Positions 10,297-20,090 of a stretch of DNA of 34,778 nucleotides are shown here, piece by piece. This DNA comes from Vermiphilus sp. (GTDB taxonomy: Bacteria > Ratteibacteria > UBA8468 > B48-G9 > DTJG01). Made by a program: the position numbers and the translations under genes. The notes below the pieces were generated by a model that was not told the DNA's origin, did not search any database, and was given only the letters and a program-made list of their open reading frames with translations. The stretch is from the NCBI GenBank assembly GCA_020722805.1, contig DYKA01000009.1, positions 1 through 34,778 of the forward strand, given 5' to 3'. Positions within the stretch are counted from its first letter, which is position 1, and each line of letters begins with the position of its first letter.

Positions 10297-10326
10297 GTTG
10301 CCTCCTGTAATTTGCAGGACAAATCG

Positions 10327-11373
10327 CTAAGAGTCCGCAGATGAAAGTTCCTTTTTGAGATACGATATTTCATTGATTTCAGTGGGATCCATACCGTTCA
10401 AAATGGCAAGATAAAAACTGACCCAGTCCCCGAGAATCACCAGAGAAAAAATTCTCTCAGCCGGACTGTTTCCATTACTGGTAATTTTTTGAATCTTGAT
10501 AGATTTTACCTCAAGAATTCTGCAGGTCAAATCCATCCTTAATTTTACACGAGGATTATCCTTCACATCGTGGAAAAAAAACACAATGCTGTTTCTGACA
10601 ATGAAATCAGGATGGTTCCACGCCATGATTTCATTATGGTTCATCTCGGGGAAAAAGTTTATGGAAGCGGTGTGCTTGCTGTTTTCAGCAAGTTGCGTTT
10701 TCCACCTTAAAGCCGAAGGAGAAAGAAAATCTCCTGAATAGATTACAACATTTCTGTTGTGAACCATACTGGCGATTTCCTTTGCCTTGTTTCCTTTTAT
10801 TCTATCAATTCCGTATGTTTTTTTGCATGACGCAGCCATCTCTGCAATCTTGCCTGCACTGACCCGCCTTATAATTCCAATGGTGTTGAGCAGTTTTTCA
10901 ACCGGAAAAAAAAGATAGCCAAGGCTGCAACGTGGCGGCTGCCCGGATGGAATTTTTACATGAGGTATCCCGCGGGAAATGGCAAGTTTTTCAAGTTCTC
11001 CGCCACTTGAAAGAGTCCACACCGTAGAACCGCGAACAAGTCCCTCTCTGCAGGCACTCAGAGTTTCCTCTGTGTTACCTGAATAACTTACAGCAAGAAG
11101 AAGTGAATTTTTTCCGACAAAATTTGGAAGTCCGTAGTCCCTGTGGACAAAAAAAGGAATTGAAGAATCTATTTCAACAAGTCTTTTCAAAATATCACCT
11201 GTTATCGCTGAACCACCCATGCCAGAAAATACTATGCAGTCGTACTGTTTCTTTTCAACAGGTAGAATTTCAATATCTCCTGCTTCTGCACACTGACGGT
11301 CAAAACTTTCAATAAGACCAAGCATGTTGCTTCTGTCAATTTTTGCTACGGTGGATCTGTCATCAAGTATCAT
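10327..11373 (-). CDS. Bifunctional phosphoglucose/phosphomannose isomerase-like SIS-domain protein
   Basis: 348 aa; FSGMGGSAITGDIL, VSYSGNTEETLSA, ENSKHTASINFFPEMNHNEIMAW. Confidence 0.88.
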   Translation of the reverse strand: MILDDRSTVAKIDRSNMLGLIESFDRQCAEAGDIEILPVEKKQYDCIVFSGMGGSAITGDILKRLVEIDSSIPFFVHRDYGLPNFVGKNSLLLAVSYSGNTEETLSACREGLVRGSTVWTLSSGGELEKLAISRGIPHVKIPSGQPPRCSLGYLFFPVEKLLNTIGIIRRVSAGKIAEMAASCKKTYGIDRIKGNKAKEIASMVHNRNVVIYSGDFLSPSALRWKTQLAENSKHTASINFFPEMNHNEIMAWNHPDFIVRNSIVFFFHDVKDNPRVKLRMDLTCRILEVKSIKIQKITSNGNSPAERIFSLVILGDWVSFYLAILNGMDPTEINEISYLKKELSSADS

Positions 11374-13091
11374 TTTAATACCTTTTCTATGCTTTTTTTC
11401 AGAAATTCAAAAATCTCGCTGTGCGAGGAAAGGTGGGATGCCTTTTCAACAATCTCTCTTGCCCATAAGCAGGGAACTTTTCTTATAAGCTGCTTGATCT
11501 GCGGGATTGCGGCTGGTGCCATACTGAGTTCTTTAATGCCAAGCCCCATAAAGAATACAACTGTTTCAGGTATGGACGCAGTTTCACCACACACACTCAC
11601 GTCAATCCCTTCCTTTGATGCAGCCTCAACGGTCATATAAAGCAGTTTCAGTATCGCTGGATTGCACGGCTGGTAAAGATATGAAATCTTTTCATTGACT
11701 CTGTCAACTGCAATGGTGTATTGTATAAGGTCATTTGTGCCGATGCTGAAAAAATCAGCATACTTTGCAAATGACTCTGCCTGAAGTGCGGCAGAAGGAA
11801 CCTCTATCATAATTCCAAGAGGCAGCTTATTGAATTTTTTCTGTTCCTTTTTCAATTCATCAATTGCCTCTTCAATAATTACGTGAGTTTTTCTTATCTC
11901 CTCAACGGTTGAAATCATGGGAATCAGAATTCTGAAGTTTCCGTGCACACCTGCCCTCATGATTGCCTTTAACTGGGTCTTGAAAATATCCGTGCGGCTG
12001 AGACAAAATCTGATAGCCCTCCAGCCCAAAAATGGATTCAATTCCATTGATGACTGAAACGCAGACACAAACTTATCTCCGCCAATGTCAAGGGTCCTGA
12101 TAACAACCTGTTTCCTGCCCATGATTTCTGCAACCTTCTTATAGGATTCGTACTGCTCGTTTTCAGAAGGCAAATCATTCCTGTTCAAAAAAAGAAATTC
12201 GGTTCTGAACAGCCCAATTCCTTCTGCGCCATATCTGACAGCGGTTGCTGCTTCTTCGGGCATGGATATGTTTGCCATCAGACTTATTCTGACACCGTCG
12301 GGCGTCTTTGAAACAAGTCTTCTGGTAAGATAGAAATTCTTTCGCTGTCTTATAAAATCGTCCCTTTTCTTTTTGTACTCTTCAATGGTACAGGAAGTCG
12401 GCTCTACAATCAGGTGCCCATTTGTTCCATCAAGGATTGCCATCTGGTCTTCTTTTATTTTATCAAGAACATTCTCAAGACCGACAACAGCCGGAATTTC
12501 AAGTGCCTTCGCCATGATCGCAGTATGAGAGGTTTCACTGCCAAGTTCTGTTGCAAAACCCATAACATATTTCCTGTCAAAGGAAACTGTCTGAGATGGC
12601 GATAAATCATAGGCAACAACAATAACAGGTCTGACGAAAATTTTCTCGCTGCCTTTTTCTTTCAAATACAAAAACACTCTTTCGGCAACATCAAAAAAGT
12701 CTCGCCTTTTATCCCTTGCCGTGTCCTTGTCTGTTTTACCGAAAAGCATCTGCAAACCTTGTATTGTCTTGTGGAATGCGTGGGCTGCCTCCACCTGTTC
12801 GGTTTCAATGTTGCGGACTGTCTGTTCCTTCAGATATCTGTCCTTTAGAAACATTAAATGGACAGCAAAAATTTCAGCATACTTTCTACCAACAGTAGAC
12901 GAAACCTTTCTCTGTGTTTCAAGAATATCCCTCTCTGCATTCCTCAGAGCATTTTCAAAACGTTGAATTTCAAAAGCAATTTCATTCTTGTTTATTCTTC
13001 GCTCTGGTGGAAGGAGAAAAACATTCCTTAAAACAGTAGTGTGTGCAATGGCTATGCCTGATGATACCGGTATTCCTGTGAAGCGCTTCAT
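11370..13091 (-). CDS. ptsI: Phosphoenolpyruvate-protein phosphotransferase (PTS enzyme I)
   Basis: 573 aa; active-site region GSETSHTAIMAKALEIPAVVG, EGIGLFRTEFLFL, IRTLDIGGDK, SVCGE. Confidence 0.96.
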   Translation of the reverse strand: MKRFTGIPVSSGIAIAHTTVLRNVFLLPPERRINKNEIAFEIQRFENALRNAERDILETQRKVSSTVGRKYAEIFAVHLMFLKDRYLKEQTVRNIETEQVEAAHAFHKTIQGLQMLFGKTDKDTARDKRRDFFDVAERVFLYLKEKGSEKIFVRPVIVVAYDLSPSQTVSFDRKYVMGFATELGSETSHTAIMAKALEIPAVVGLENVLDKIKEDQMAILDGTNGHLIVEPTSCTIEEYKKKRDDFIRQRKNFYLTRRLVSKTPDGVRISLMANISMPEEAATAVRYGAEGIGLFRTEFLFLNRNDLPSENEQYESYKKVAEIMGRKQVVIRTLDIGGDKFVSAFQSSMELNPFLGWRAIRFCLSRTDIFKTQLKAIMRAGVHGNFRILIPMISTVEEIRKTHVIIEEAIDELKKEQKKFNKLPLGIMIEVPSAALQAESFAKYADFFSIGTNDLIQYTIAVDRVNEKISYLYQPCNPAILKLLYMTVEAASKEGIDVSVCGETASIPETVVFFMGLGIKELSMAPAAIPQIKQLIRKVPCLWAREIVEKASHLSSHSEIFEFLKKSIEKVLK

Positions 13092-13096
13092 TTTAA

Positions 13097-13570
13097 CTAT
13101 CCGATATTATTAAGTCGGTCTTCGTCATCCTTTATAATCTGGTATGCCTCCTGCGGTGTCTTACTCATCCGCAGATAGTTGCGGAAAACCTTATCCTTCA
13201 ATAGCCTTGCTATTTTTGCAAGTGCCTTCAAATGAATCCCGGTTGCTCCAGAAGGTGCAAGCACAAGAAAAACTATGTAAACCGGTTCTCCATCAAGAGA
13301 ATCAAAGTTTATTCCTTTTTCTGAGGTCCCGAGTGCGCACACGAGATTCTTAACCTGGTCTGTCTTGGCGTGAGGAACCGCTATCCCCTGACCTATCCCT
13401 GTGGAACCAAGTTTTTCTCTTTCAATAAGTGTATCAAGAACCTCCTTTCTGCTTTGAAGAAATCCATTTTTTTCAAGCAGTTGCAGAAGTTCATCAAGCA
13501 CTGATTGTTTTTCTGTTGCCTTTAACCCGATAATAATCTCCTTTTCGCTGATAAACTCACTGATTTTCAT
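13097..13570 (-). CDS. ptsN: PTS EIIA (PtsN/fructose-type) domain protein
   Basis: 157 aa; ...REKLGSTGIGQGIAVPHAK with the phosphorylatable His; VFLVLAPSGATGIHLKALAKIARLL. Confidence 0.9.
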   Translation of the reverse strand: MKISEFISEKEIIIGLKATEKQSVLDELLQLLEKNGFLQSRKEVLDTLIEREKLGSTGIGQGIAVPHAKTDQVKNLVCALGTSEKGINFDSLDGEPVYIVFLVLAPSGATGIHLKALAKIARLLKDKVFRNYLRMSKTPQEAYQIIKDDEDRLNNIG

Positions 13571-13923
13571 GTTTGTTCCTCCTGGTTTGGTTCACCCATT
13601 GAAATAGAACTGAAAAATATCTTACCCGTTCTGTTTTTCTTGTTGTGCTTTCTATCATGCAGTTTGCTCAAATGATTCTTGAGTTTGTTGATAAGGTCTT
13701 CAAGCCCTGCGTTAAGATTATTTGAACTTGTTTTCATAAATGTTTTTGACCTGCGGGATTGTATCTTTGCTTCTATGACGAACTGAAATTTTTCTTTCTT
13801 GATAATCAGATTTATATCTGGTTCACCAGGAAAAAATCTTTCTAATCTTGAGAATTTTTCCTGTGCAAACCGCTCAAATCCAGCATCAACCTGAGCATGA
13901 ACAAGATGTAAACGAAATGCCAT
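13567..13923 (-). CDS. hpf: Ribosome hibernation promoting factor / RaiA-like
   Basis: 118 aa; HPF/RaiA-like pattern (FAQEKFSRLERFFPGEPDINLIIKKEK..., LEDLINKLKNHLSKLHDRK) and position upstream of ptsN. Confidence 0.75.
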   Translation of the reverse strand: MAFRLHLVHAQVDAGFERFAQEKFSRLERFFPGEPDINLIIKKEKFQFVIEAKIQSRRSKTFMKTSSNNLNAGLEDLINKLKNHLSKLHDRKHNKKNRTGKIFFSSISMGEPNQEEQT

Positions 13924-13938
13924 CCTTACCTCCTATTG

Positions 13939-14979
13939 TTAAGGAACAACAGTGCCAACAGCAGAAGAGATTTTATCTTCTGAAGTTTCAACACGGACAA
14001 GACAAAGTTCGGGAAAATAATACCCCAGAATCTCCTTGTATGTTTTCCCCTGTTCGGCCATCTTTTTTGCACCCCATTGACAGAGGCCCACTCCGTGCCC
14101 ATAGCCCTTCCCTTCAAACAAAAAAACATTCCCCTGTTTTCTGACTGTAAAAAGAGTGCTTGGCAAACTTTGTCTCGAACTGAATGTTGTTGAACCGTTT
14201 ACAGTCATCATTCTGAAACTTTCTGCAGTCATAACTTTGCTTCCTGATTTTCCTGAAAATTCAATCTTTGCAACCCGTCCACTGTCATTATAACCGAGCA
14301 CCTGCACAGAAGAAACAGGAATTCCGACGATACCTTTCAAGTCATTCTGCGTGAAGCTTTTGCTCCATGAATAAAATGGGGTTCCTGAACAAAAAGGGTC
14401 TTCAACTCCCTTAAGAGATGGATAATTCCCACCCCACACATCTGACGCAGTGCTTGTATGCCCGCCGCAACAGGCATGAAAAAAAGACGGAACAATATTA
14501 TATCCATTTTCACCATTCTGTCCAGCAACAAGGATTTCGTTTGAAGTTTCCTCAACTGCCCTCACGATGGATTCATTCTCAGAATAAACTCCGCCGTACA
14601 CCTGATGATAGATTGTATCGCTTACATCGTAAGGAAGTTTCTTTTTCGTTGCAAGATTCCTGTAATAAAAAATGAGGGTTCTTGAACAAACCGCCTGCGC
14701 CTTCAATGCTTCAAAAGGCCAGGATTTTTCCATTTCCTTTCCAATAACACCATAAAGATATTCTTCTATGTCCATCGTGTTTATCACCAGATACCTGCGG
14801 TTCCATTTGATAAGCGATAGTTGTCCCCTGTATTTCCCCTTAAAAGATTCAAGAGACGGCTTGTAACTGCCGCTCCATACGCAGACCCGAACCATTTCCG
14901 AACAGAAACCCACCTGACAGAACAGGAAAAAGATGCTAATTGCTGCCAGTGGCTTCTTTTTTGAAAGAAATCTGAACAT
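13939..14979 (-). CDS. SpoIID/LytB domain-containing secreted protein
   Basis: ORF track 13939..14988 (TTG start); ATG at 14979 preferred. Signal peptide; MDIEEYLYGVIGKEMEKSWPFEALKAQAVCSRTL, FEGKGYGHGVGLCQWGAKKMAEQGKTYKEILGYYFP. Confidence 0.92.
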   Translation of the reverse strand: MFRFLSKKKPLAAISIFFLFCQVGFCSEMVRVCVWSGSYKPSLESFKGKYRGQLSLIKWNRRYLVINTMDIEEYLYGVIGKEMEKSWPFEALKAQAVCSRTLIFYYRNLATKKKLPYDVSDTIYHQVYGGVYSENESIVRAVEETSNEILVAGQNGENGYNIVPSFFHACCGGHTSTASDVWGGNYPSLKGVEDPFCSGTPFYSWSKSFTQNDLKGIVGIPVSSVQVLGYNDSGRVAKIEFSGKSGSKVMTAESFRMMTVNGSTTFSSRQSLPSTLFTVRKQGNVFLFEGKGYGHGVGLCQWGAKKMAEQGKTYKEILGYYFPELCLVRVETSEDKISSAVGTVVP

Positions 14980-15511
14980 TTCCCTCAAATCTCAGTCTGT
15001 TTTCATTGAGATTATAAGTAATCCTGTCTGCCCTGTACCTGTTTGAACCCTGCATGAGTTCCGGTGTTTCTTCCATAATAACTGTTTCTTCCTTTTCAAT
15101 GTATGTCAGACGTCCACAACTGGCGGTGAAGTTGGTCTGTGATGAATCCGGATTTTTTTGAACTATTGTAATACTGTTCTTTATGACAATCTTCGTAATA
15201 TTCTGTGTTGCCGGATCAAGAAAAACCTCCCCGGTTCCATTTGAACCGGTTTTGATTTGAAGAATAAAGCTTTTGCTGCTGATTTCAAATGATGGTCTGG
15301 CAACAGATGCGTTCATATCTGACGGCTTCTTTTCTGCTGCTTCTCCTTTGAGGCTCGCTTTGAATGAATCTCCGAAAAACTCCATTGAAAAATTTTTCAG
15401 GGACTGGCTTCCATCTCCTGACTCTATCTCTGTTTTCCTGCGGCCACATCCAGACATTAGAAAACAGGCCAGTGCTAAAAATGCAAGCAACTTTCCAATA
15501 TTTTTTCCCAT
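14936..15511 (-). CDS. LptC/LptA (OstA)-like LPS transport lipoprotein
   Basis: 191 aa; lipobox-like LMSGC, then beta-rich OstA-like repeats (TNFTASCGRLTYIEKEETVIMEETPELMQGSNRYRADRITYNLNENRLRFEGNVQI); sits directly after kdsC. Confidence 0.75.
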   Translation of the reverse strand: MGKNIGKLLAFLALACFLMSGCGRRKTEIESGDGSQSLKNFSMEFFGDSFKASLKGEAAEKKPSDMNASVARPSFEISSKSFILQIKTGSNGTGEVFLDPATQNITKIVIKNSITIVQKNPDSSQTNFTASCGRLTYIEKEETVIMEETPELMQGSNRYRADRITYNLNENRLRFEGNVQISFKKEATGSN

Positions 15512-15999
15512 TTTCCCTGAGCTCTTATTATGATTTCAACACATTCTCTGAAAGCACCCTCTCCGGATTTCCTGCTTGCAACATACGCAGCCATGTTCCT
15601 GACATCTTCACATGCATCGCACGGAGCAACTGAAAATCCGGCACTTTTCAATACAGGAATGTCAAGAATATCGTCTCCCACATAACATACCTGGTCCATT
15701 TTAATTTTATACCTTTTGCAGAGATGCATCAAAACCTTAATCTTGTCCTCTATATTTTCAAAAACAAAATCAACATCAATATCAGAAATCCTTTTCTTAA
15801 GAATCCCTGTCTTCTTCCCTGAAATAATTGCACTTTTCAACCCTGCAGCCCTCAACATTTTGAAAGCCATCCCATCCTTTACAGAAAAACCTTTCCCCTG
15901 TTTGCCATCTGTACCATAAAATATCTTCCCATCGGTCAGTACCCCATCAACATCTGTTGCAACAAGTTTAATTTTTTTTATATCCATATCATATCTCAT
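15475..15999 (-). CDS. kdsC: 3-deoxy-D-manno-octulosonate 8-phosphate phosphatase (KdsC, HAD family)
   Basis: ORF track 15475..16041; start more likely at 15999 or 15987. KLVATDVDGVLTDGKIFY, IISGKKTGILKKR, CYVGDDILDIPVLKSAGFSVAPCDA. Confidence 0.94.
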   Translation of the reverse strand: MRYDMDIKKIKLVATDVDGVLTDGKIFYGTDGKQGKGFSVKDGMAFKMLRAAGLKSAIISGKKTGILKKRISDIDVDFVFENIEDKIKVLMHLCKRYKIKMDQVCYVGDDILDIPVLKSAGFSVAPCDACEDVRNMAAYVASRKSGEGAFRECVEIIIRAQGKWEKILESCLHF

Positions 16000-16990
16000 G
16001 GCTGAACTGTCTCTTACCCAGAACGTCATGCAGGTGCACAATCCCTTTTGTTCTGCCGAAGCGATCCCTTGCTACAAGACAGGTTATTTCCTTTTCTTCC
16101 ATTAGTGCGAGGGCACTAACAGCGAGGTTGTCCTCAGTGATGCCGAGTGGATTTCGCGTCATACAATCCTTTGCTTTCATACTGTAGATATCCTTTTTTC
16201 TGGCAAGCATCCTTCGCAGGTCTCCATCAGTAATAATGCCGACAACCTTTGATTTCTTATCCAGAACCAGGGTAAATCCAAGGTTTTTCCTGTTTATCTC
16301 TAAAATGGCATCTTCCATTCTGCTATCCTCATAGACAGAGGGAATTCTGCTTCCTGTCTGCATGACATCCTTCACCTTCAGCATCAACCGTCTTCCAAGA
16401 TTTCCGCCCGGATGATAGAATGCATAGTCCTCTTTTTGAAAACCCTTGATCGTAAGAAGTGTAATTGCCAGAGCATCTCCAAGAACAAGGGCAGTTGTTG
16501 TGCTGGAAGTGGGAATAAGAGAAAATGGATCGGCCTCGCACATGGGTCCTGTTTCCAGAACAATTGAGCTTTGCAATCCAAGAGAACTGTCAGGACTTGA
16601 TGTTATACTGATGATGGGGACACCAATTTTTTTCAGGGATGGTATGATTCTTAGAATTTCCTCTGTTTCTCCACTGTTTGAAATGGCAATAACAATATCT
16701 GTTTTGCTCACCATTCCAAGGTCTCCGTGGATGGCTTCTCCCGGATGCAAAAATGTTGATGGAGTACCTGTGCTGGCAAGGGTTGTTGAAATTTTTCTTC
16801 CTATAATTCCGCTTTTACCGATGCCTGTCACAATAACCTTGCCCTTGCAGGAAGAGAGAAGCTCAATTGCTCTGACAAACCCACTACCGAGACATTTACG
16901 GGCACCAAGAAGATTTGAGATTTCGGTGTCAATCACTCTCCTGGCTTCAGAAATAATTCTTTTCTTATCTAATGGTTTTTCCGTTTTCAT
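15989..16990 (-). CDS. kdsD: Arabinose-5-phosphate isomerase, KpsF/KdsD family (SIS + CBS pair)
   Basis: 333 aa; VTGIGKSGIIGRKISTTLASTGTPSTFLHPGEAIHGDLGM, HPGGNLGRRL, C-terminal CBS domains. Confidence 0.95.
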   Translation of the reverse strand: MKTEKPLDKKRIISEARRVIDTEISNLLGARKCLGSGFVRAIELLSSCKGKVIVTGIGKSGIIGRKISTTLASTGTPSTFLHPGEAIHGDLGMVSKTDIVIAISNSGETEEILRIIPSLKKIGVPIISITSSPDSSLGLQSSIVLETGPMCEADPFSLIPTSSTTTALVLGDALAITLLTIKGFQKEDYAFYHPGGNLGRRLMLKVKDVMQTGSRIPSVYEDSRMEDAILEINRKNLGFTLVLDKKSKVVGIITDGDLRRMLARKKDIYSMKAKDCMTRNPLGITEDNLAVSALALMEEKEITCLVARDRFGRTKGIVHLHDVLGKRQFSHEI

Positions 16991-17811
16991 TGCCCTATTT
17001 TTCTGACGGTATCCCGAATTTTCACAAGTTGTTGAAGGATTTCTTTGATTGAAGACAAAGCAACCATGTTGGGACCGTCAGAAGGCGCTTTGTCCGGTTC
17101 AGGATGAACCTCAAGAAAAATCCCATCGCATCCAGCAGCAACTGCTGCCCTGCAAAGATACGGAACAAATTCCCTGTTTCCACCTGTTGAACCTCCAAGT
17201 GCACCTGGCTGCTGCACGCTGTGAGTCCCATCAAAAATAACAGGCCAGCCGAAAGAACGCATTACTGGCAGAGAACGAAAATCAACCACAAGGTTATTAT
17301 AACCGAAACTTGTCCCTCTTTCTGTCAAAAGAATTTTCTTGCAGCCGGAGGCAGTTAGCTTTTCAACAATATTTCTGGCTTCCCACGGCGACATAAACTG
17401 TCCCTTTTTTACATTAACAGGTTTTCCGGTTTTTCCTGCACTGATGAGAAGGTCTGTCTGTCTGCATAAAAAAGCAGGAATCTGAATTATGTCCACAACC
17501 TCCGAAACAGGTGCGACCTGACTGACACAGTGAACATCAGTAAGAACAGGCACCCCAACTTTTTCCCTGACAAGAGACAGAATACTTAGCCCCTCTTCAA
17601 TCCCAGGACCTCTATATGATTTGATGGAACTCCTGTTTGCCTTGTCAAACGAGCCCTTAAAAACATAACCAATATCAAGATGTTCTGTTAACTTTTTCAG
17701 ATGCTCGGCAATCCTGAAAGCAATGGACTTGCCTTCAAGAACACACGGACCCGCTATCAAACATAATTCCGGACCGCCGAAAACGCAATTCCCAACTCGC
17801 ACTGTGTTCAT
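16987..17811 (-). CDS. kdsA: 3-deoxy-8-phosphooctulonate synthase
   Basis: 274 aa; LIAGPCVLEG, FKGSFDKANRSSIKSYRGPG, VLTDVH, IPAFLCRQTDLL, FDGTHSVQQPG. Confidence 0.97.
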   Translation of the reverse strand: MNTVRVGNCVFGGPELCLIAGPCVLEGKSIAFRIAEHLKKLTEHLDIGYVFKGSFDKANRSSIKSYRGPGIEEGLSILSLVREKVGVPVLTDVHCVSQVAPVSEVVDIIQIPAFLCRQTDLLISAGKTGKPVNVKKGQFMSPWEARNIVEKLTASGCKKILLTERGTSFGYNNLVVDFRSLPVMRSFGWPVIFDGTHSVQQPGALGGSTGGNREFVPYLCRAAVAAGCDGIFLEVHPEPDKAPSDGPNMVALSSIKEILQQLVKIRDTVRKIGQ

Positions 17812-17823
17812 AGATGGCTGGCA

Positions 17824-18171
17824 TCAACCCGGTGGCCACTGCATAGCACGTCCACCAAGAAGATGAATATGAAGATGGTCAATACTCTGTCCTGCATTTC
17901 TGTTTGTATTTATAACAATCCTGTATCCACTTTCTGCAATATTCAGTTGTTTTGCAATCTGCGTTGTAACAATAAGCATCCTGCCGATGAGAGATGCATC
18001 TTGCTCGTCTGCCTCAAGCAGATTTCTTATATGTCTGCGGGGGATAACAAGAACATGGACAGGTGCCTGGGGATTAATATCGTGAAATGCAATAATATCA
18101 TTGCTCTGGTATATTTTCCTGGCCTGAATTTTATCTTCTGAAATCTTGCAGAAAACGCACCCTGTGTTCAT
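17824..18171 (-). CDS. hinT: HIT family histidine triad protein
   Basis: 115 aa; CVFCKIS, INPQAPVHVLVIPRRHI, HLHIHLLGGRAM. Confidence 0.94.
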   Translation of the reverse strand: MNTGCVFCKISEDKIQARKIYQSNDIIAFHDINPQAPVHVLVIPRRHIRNLLEADEQDASLIGRMLIVTTQIAKQLNIAESGYRIVINTNRNAGQSIDHLHIHLLGGRAMQWPPG

Positions 18172-20090
18172 ACCTTTGTTCCCTCTGGAACTTTTTGATA
18201 CGCCTGGATTATGTCCCCGGCTTGAAAATCGCTAAAGTTAGAGATGCCTATTCCGCATTCTGTATTTACACCCACCTCGCGAACCGAATTTTTGAACCTC
18301 TTCAAACTTGTCAGAAAACCTTCAAACACGAATCTTCCGTTTCTCACTATTTTGATTCTTGCGTCTCTCACTATTTTTCCGTCAACAACAAGACAGCCGG
18401 CAACAGACTGATTCTTGCCTATTTTAAAAATCTGTTTGACAAGTGCCTGCCCGACCATTACCTCAACCTCCTGAGGTTTTCTCATTCCTTCAAGCGTGTT
18501 CTTTACATCCTCAATAAGGTCATACACAAGCCGGTACATCTTTATTTCAATACCTTGCTGTTTTGCAAGTTTCTCGGCCTTTGAGTCAATACCGACATTA
18601 TAACCGACTATGAGTGCCTTTGAACAAACTGCAAGAAGGATGTCTGATTCATTCACTGTTCCAAGACCGCAGTGTATAAGGTTAACAGTGATTCCTGGTT
18701 TATCAGAATCTCGAGCACCAAGTTTTTCAACAGATGATTTTATTGCCTCCTGAGAACCTATTGAATCAGTTTTGAGAATAATTTTCAATTCTTTAAGAGA
18801 ACCCTGAACAATCTGTCTCTGAAGATCTTCCAGTGTAATCTGCTTCTGTGCCTTATCCTGTCCGGACTTCTGCTCCTGGATTTTTGCTTCAGCAGATTTT
18901 CTTGCATCTGCTTCAGAACCAACAACTGCAAGTTTGTCGCCGGGAACAACTGCTGAACTTGCACCAAGAAGTTCAACAGGCGTTGAAGGTCCTGCTTTTT
19001 CAAGACGGTTCCCATTCTCATCAAACATCGCCCTAACCTTGCCCCACGCGGTACCACATACAAAAAAATCGCCGATATTCAGAGTTCCGTTCTGAACAAG
19101 AAGATGTATAACCGGACCCTTCTGTTTATGAAGATATGCCTCAAGCACAATACCTTCCGCAGGTCTTTCGGGATTTGCCCTGAGTTCCATCATCTCACCC
19201 ATAAGAAGTATAATTTCCAGCAATTCCTTGATGTTCTGACCGGTTACTCCGGAGACATCAAGAAAAACCGTCTGTCCACCCCATTCTTCGGGAACCAGCC
19301 CGTAATTACTCAGCTGTTTTCTTACTGCATCAGGATTTGCGTTTGGTTTGTCAATCTTATTGACGGCAACTATAATTGGCACACCCGCTGCCTTGCAGTG
19401 ATTGATTGCTTCCACTGTTTGTTGTTTTACACCTTCATCGGCTGCAACAACAAGAACAACAATATCCGTCAAACTTGCACCGCGAGACCTCATCGCTGTA
19501 AATACCTCATGGCCCGGAGTGTCTATAAAAACTATGGTGCCTTCCTTCATGTTAACCCTGTACGCACCTATTTTCTGGGTAATCTGTCCAAACTCGCGGG
19601 CTGCGACATTTGATTTGCGGATGAAGTCAAGAATTGTTGTTTTACCGTGGTCAACATGACCCATAACGGTGACAACAGGTGCTCGTGGCACAAGTTCTTT
19701 CTCTGTCTCTCTTGCAGTACCGGCAAGATAACTTTCTTTCGTTTTCCTGATTTCAACAAGAATGCCAAGAGCATCGCAGAGTTTCTTGATATTATCAGTT
19801 CCTATTCTGTCGTTGATTTTTGCATTAATGCCGAGGTCTGAGAGCTGTTTTATAATATCCGCGGCAGAAATACTGAGTTTTGAAGCAAGTTCGCCAACTG
19901 TGTCTGTTCCATCTGAAACTATAGATTTTCCTGCAAGTTTACTCTTTTTTATGTATTCCTTGATAATAGAAATTTCTTCGTCCTTGAGTCCACTGACATA
20001 GGTCTTACCTTTAATCCCTGCCTTCTCGCAAATCTCCATGAGATGTTTTGGCGAAATCTTTATCTGTCTTGCATACTGATAAACTCTCAT
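18168..20090 (-). CDS. infB: Translation initiation factor IF-2
   Basis: 640 aa; [55 protein letters not shown]. Confidence 0.98.
   Translation of the reverse strand: MRVYQYARQIKISPKHLMEICEKAGIKGKTYVSGLKDEEISIIKEYIKKSKLAGKSIVSDGTDTVGELASKLSISAADIIKQLSDLGINAKINDRIGTDNIKKLCDALGILVEIRKTKESYLAGTARETEKELVPRAPVVTVMGHVDHGKTTILDFIRKSNVAAREFGQITQKIGAYRVNMKEGTIVFIDTPGHEVFTAMRSRGASLTDIVVLVVAADEGVKQQTVEAINHCKAAGVPIIVAVNKIDKPNANPDAVRKQLSNYGLVPEEWGGQTVFLDVSGVTGQNIKELLEIILLMGEMMELRANPERPAEGIVLEAYLHKQKGPVIHLLVQNGTLNIGDFFVCGTAWGKVRAMFDENGNRLEKAGPSTPVELLGASSAVVPGDKLAVVGSEADARKSAEAKIQEQKSGQDKAQKQITLEDLQRQIVQGSLKELKIILKTDSIGSQEAIKSSVEKLGARDSDKPGITVNLIHCGLGTVNESDILLAVCSKALIVGYNVGIDSKAEKLAKQQGIEIKMYRLVYDLIEDVKNTLEGMRKPQEVEVMVGQALVKQIFKIGKNQSVAGCLVVDGKIVRDARIKIVRNGRFVFEGFLTSLKRFKNSVREVGVNTECGIGISNFSDFQAGDIIQAYQKVPEGTKV

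Noticed and set aside
10297-10326. SAM riboswitch upstream of metK
   Set aside because: Only 30 bp between pgi/pmi and metK, holding just a ribosome-binding site (CAGGAGG); too short for a riboswitch.
16446-17006. 186-aa plus-strand ORF opposite kdsD
   Set aside because: Antisense shadow of kdsD; no independent coding evidence.
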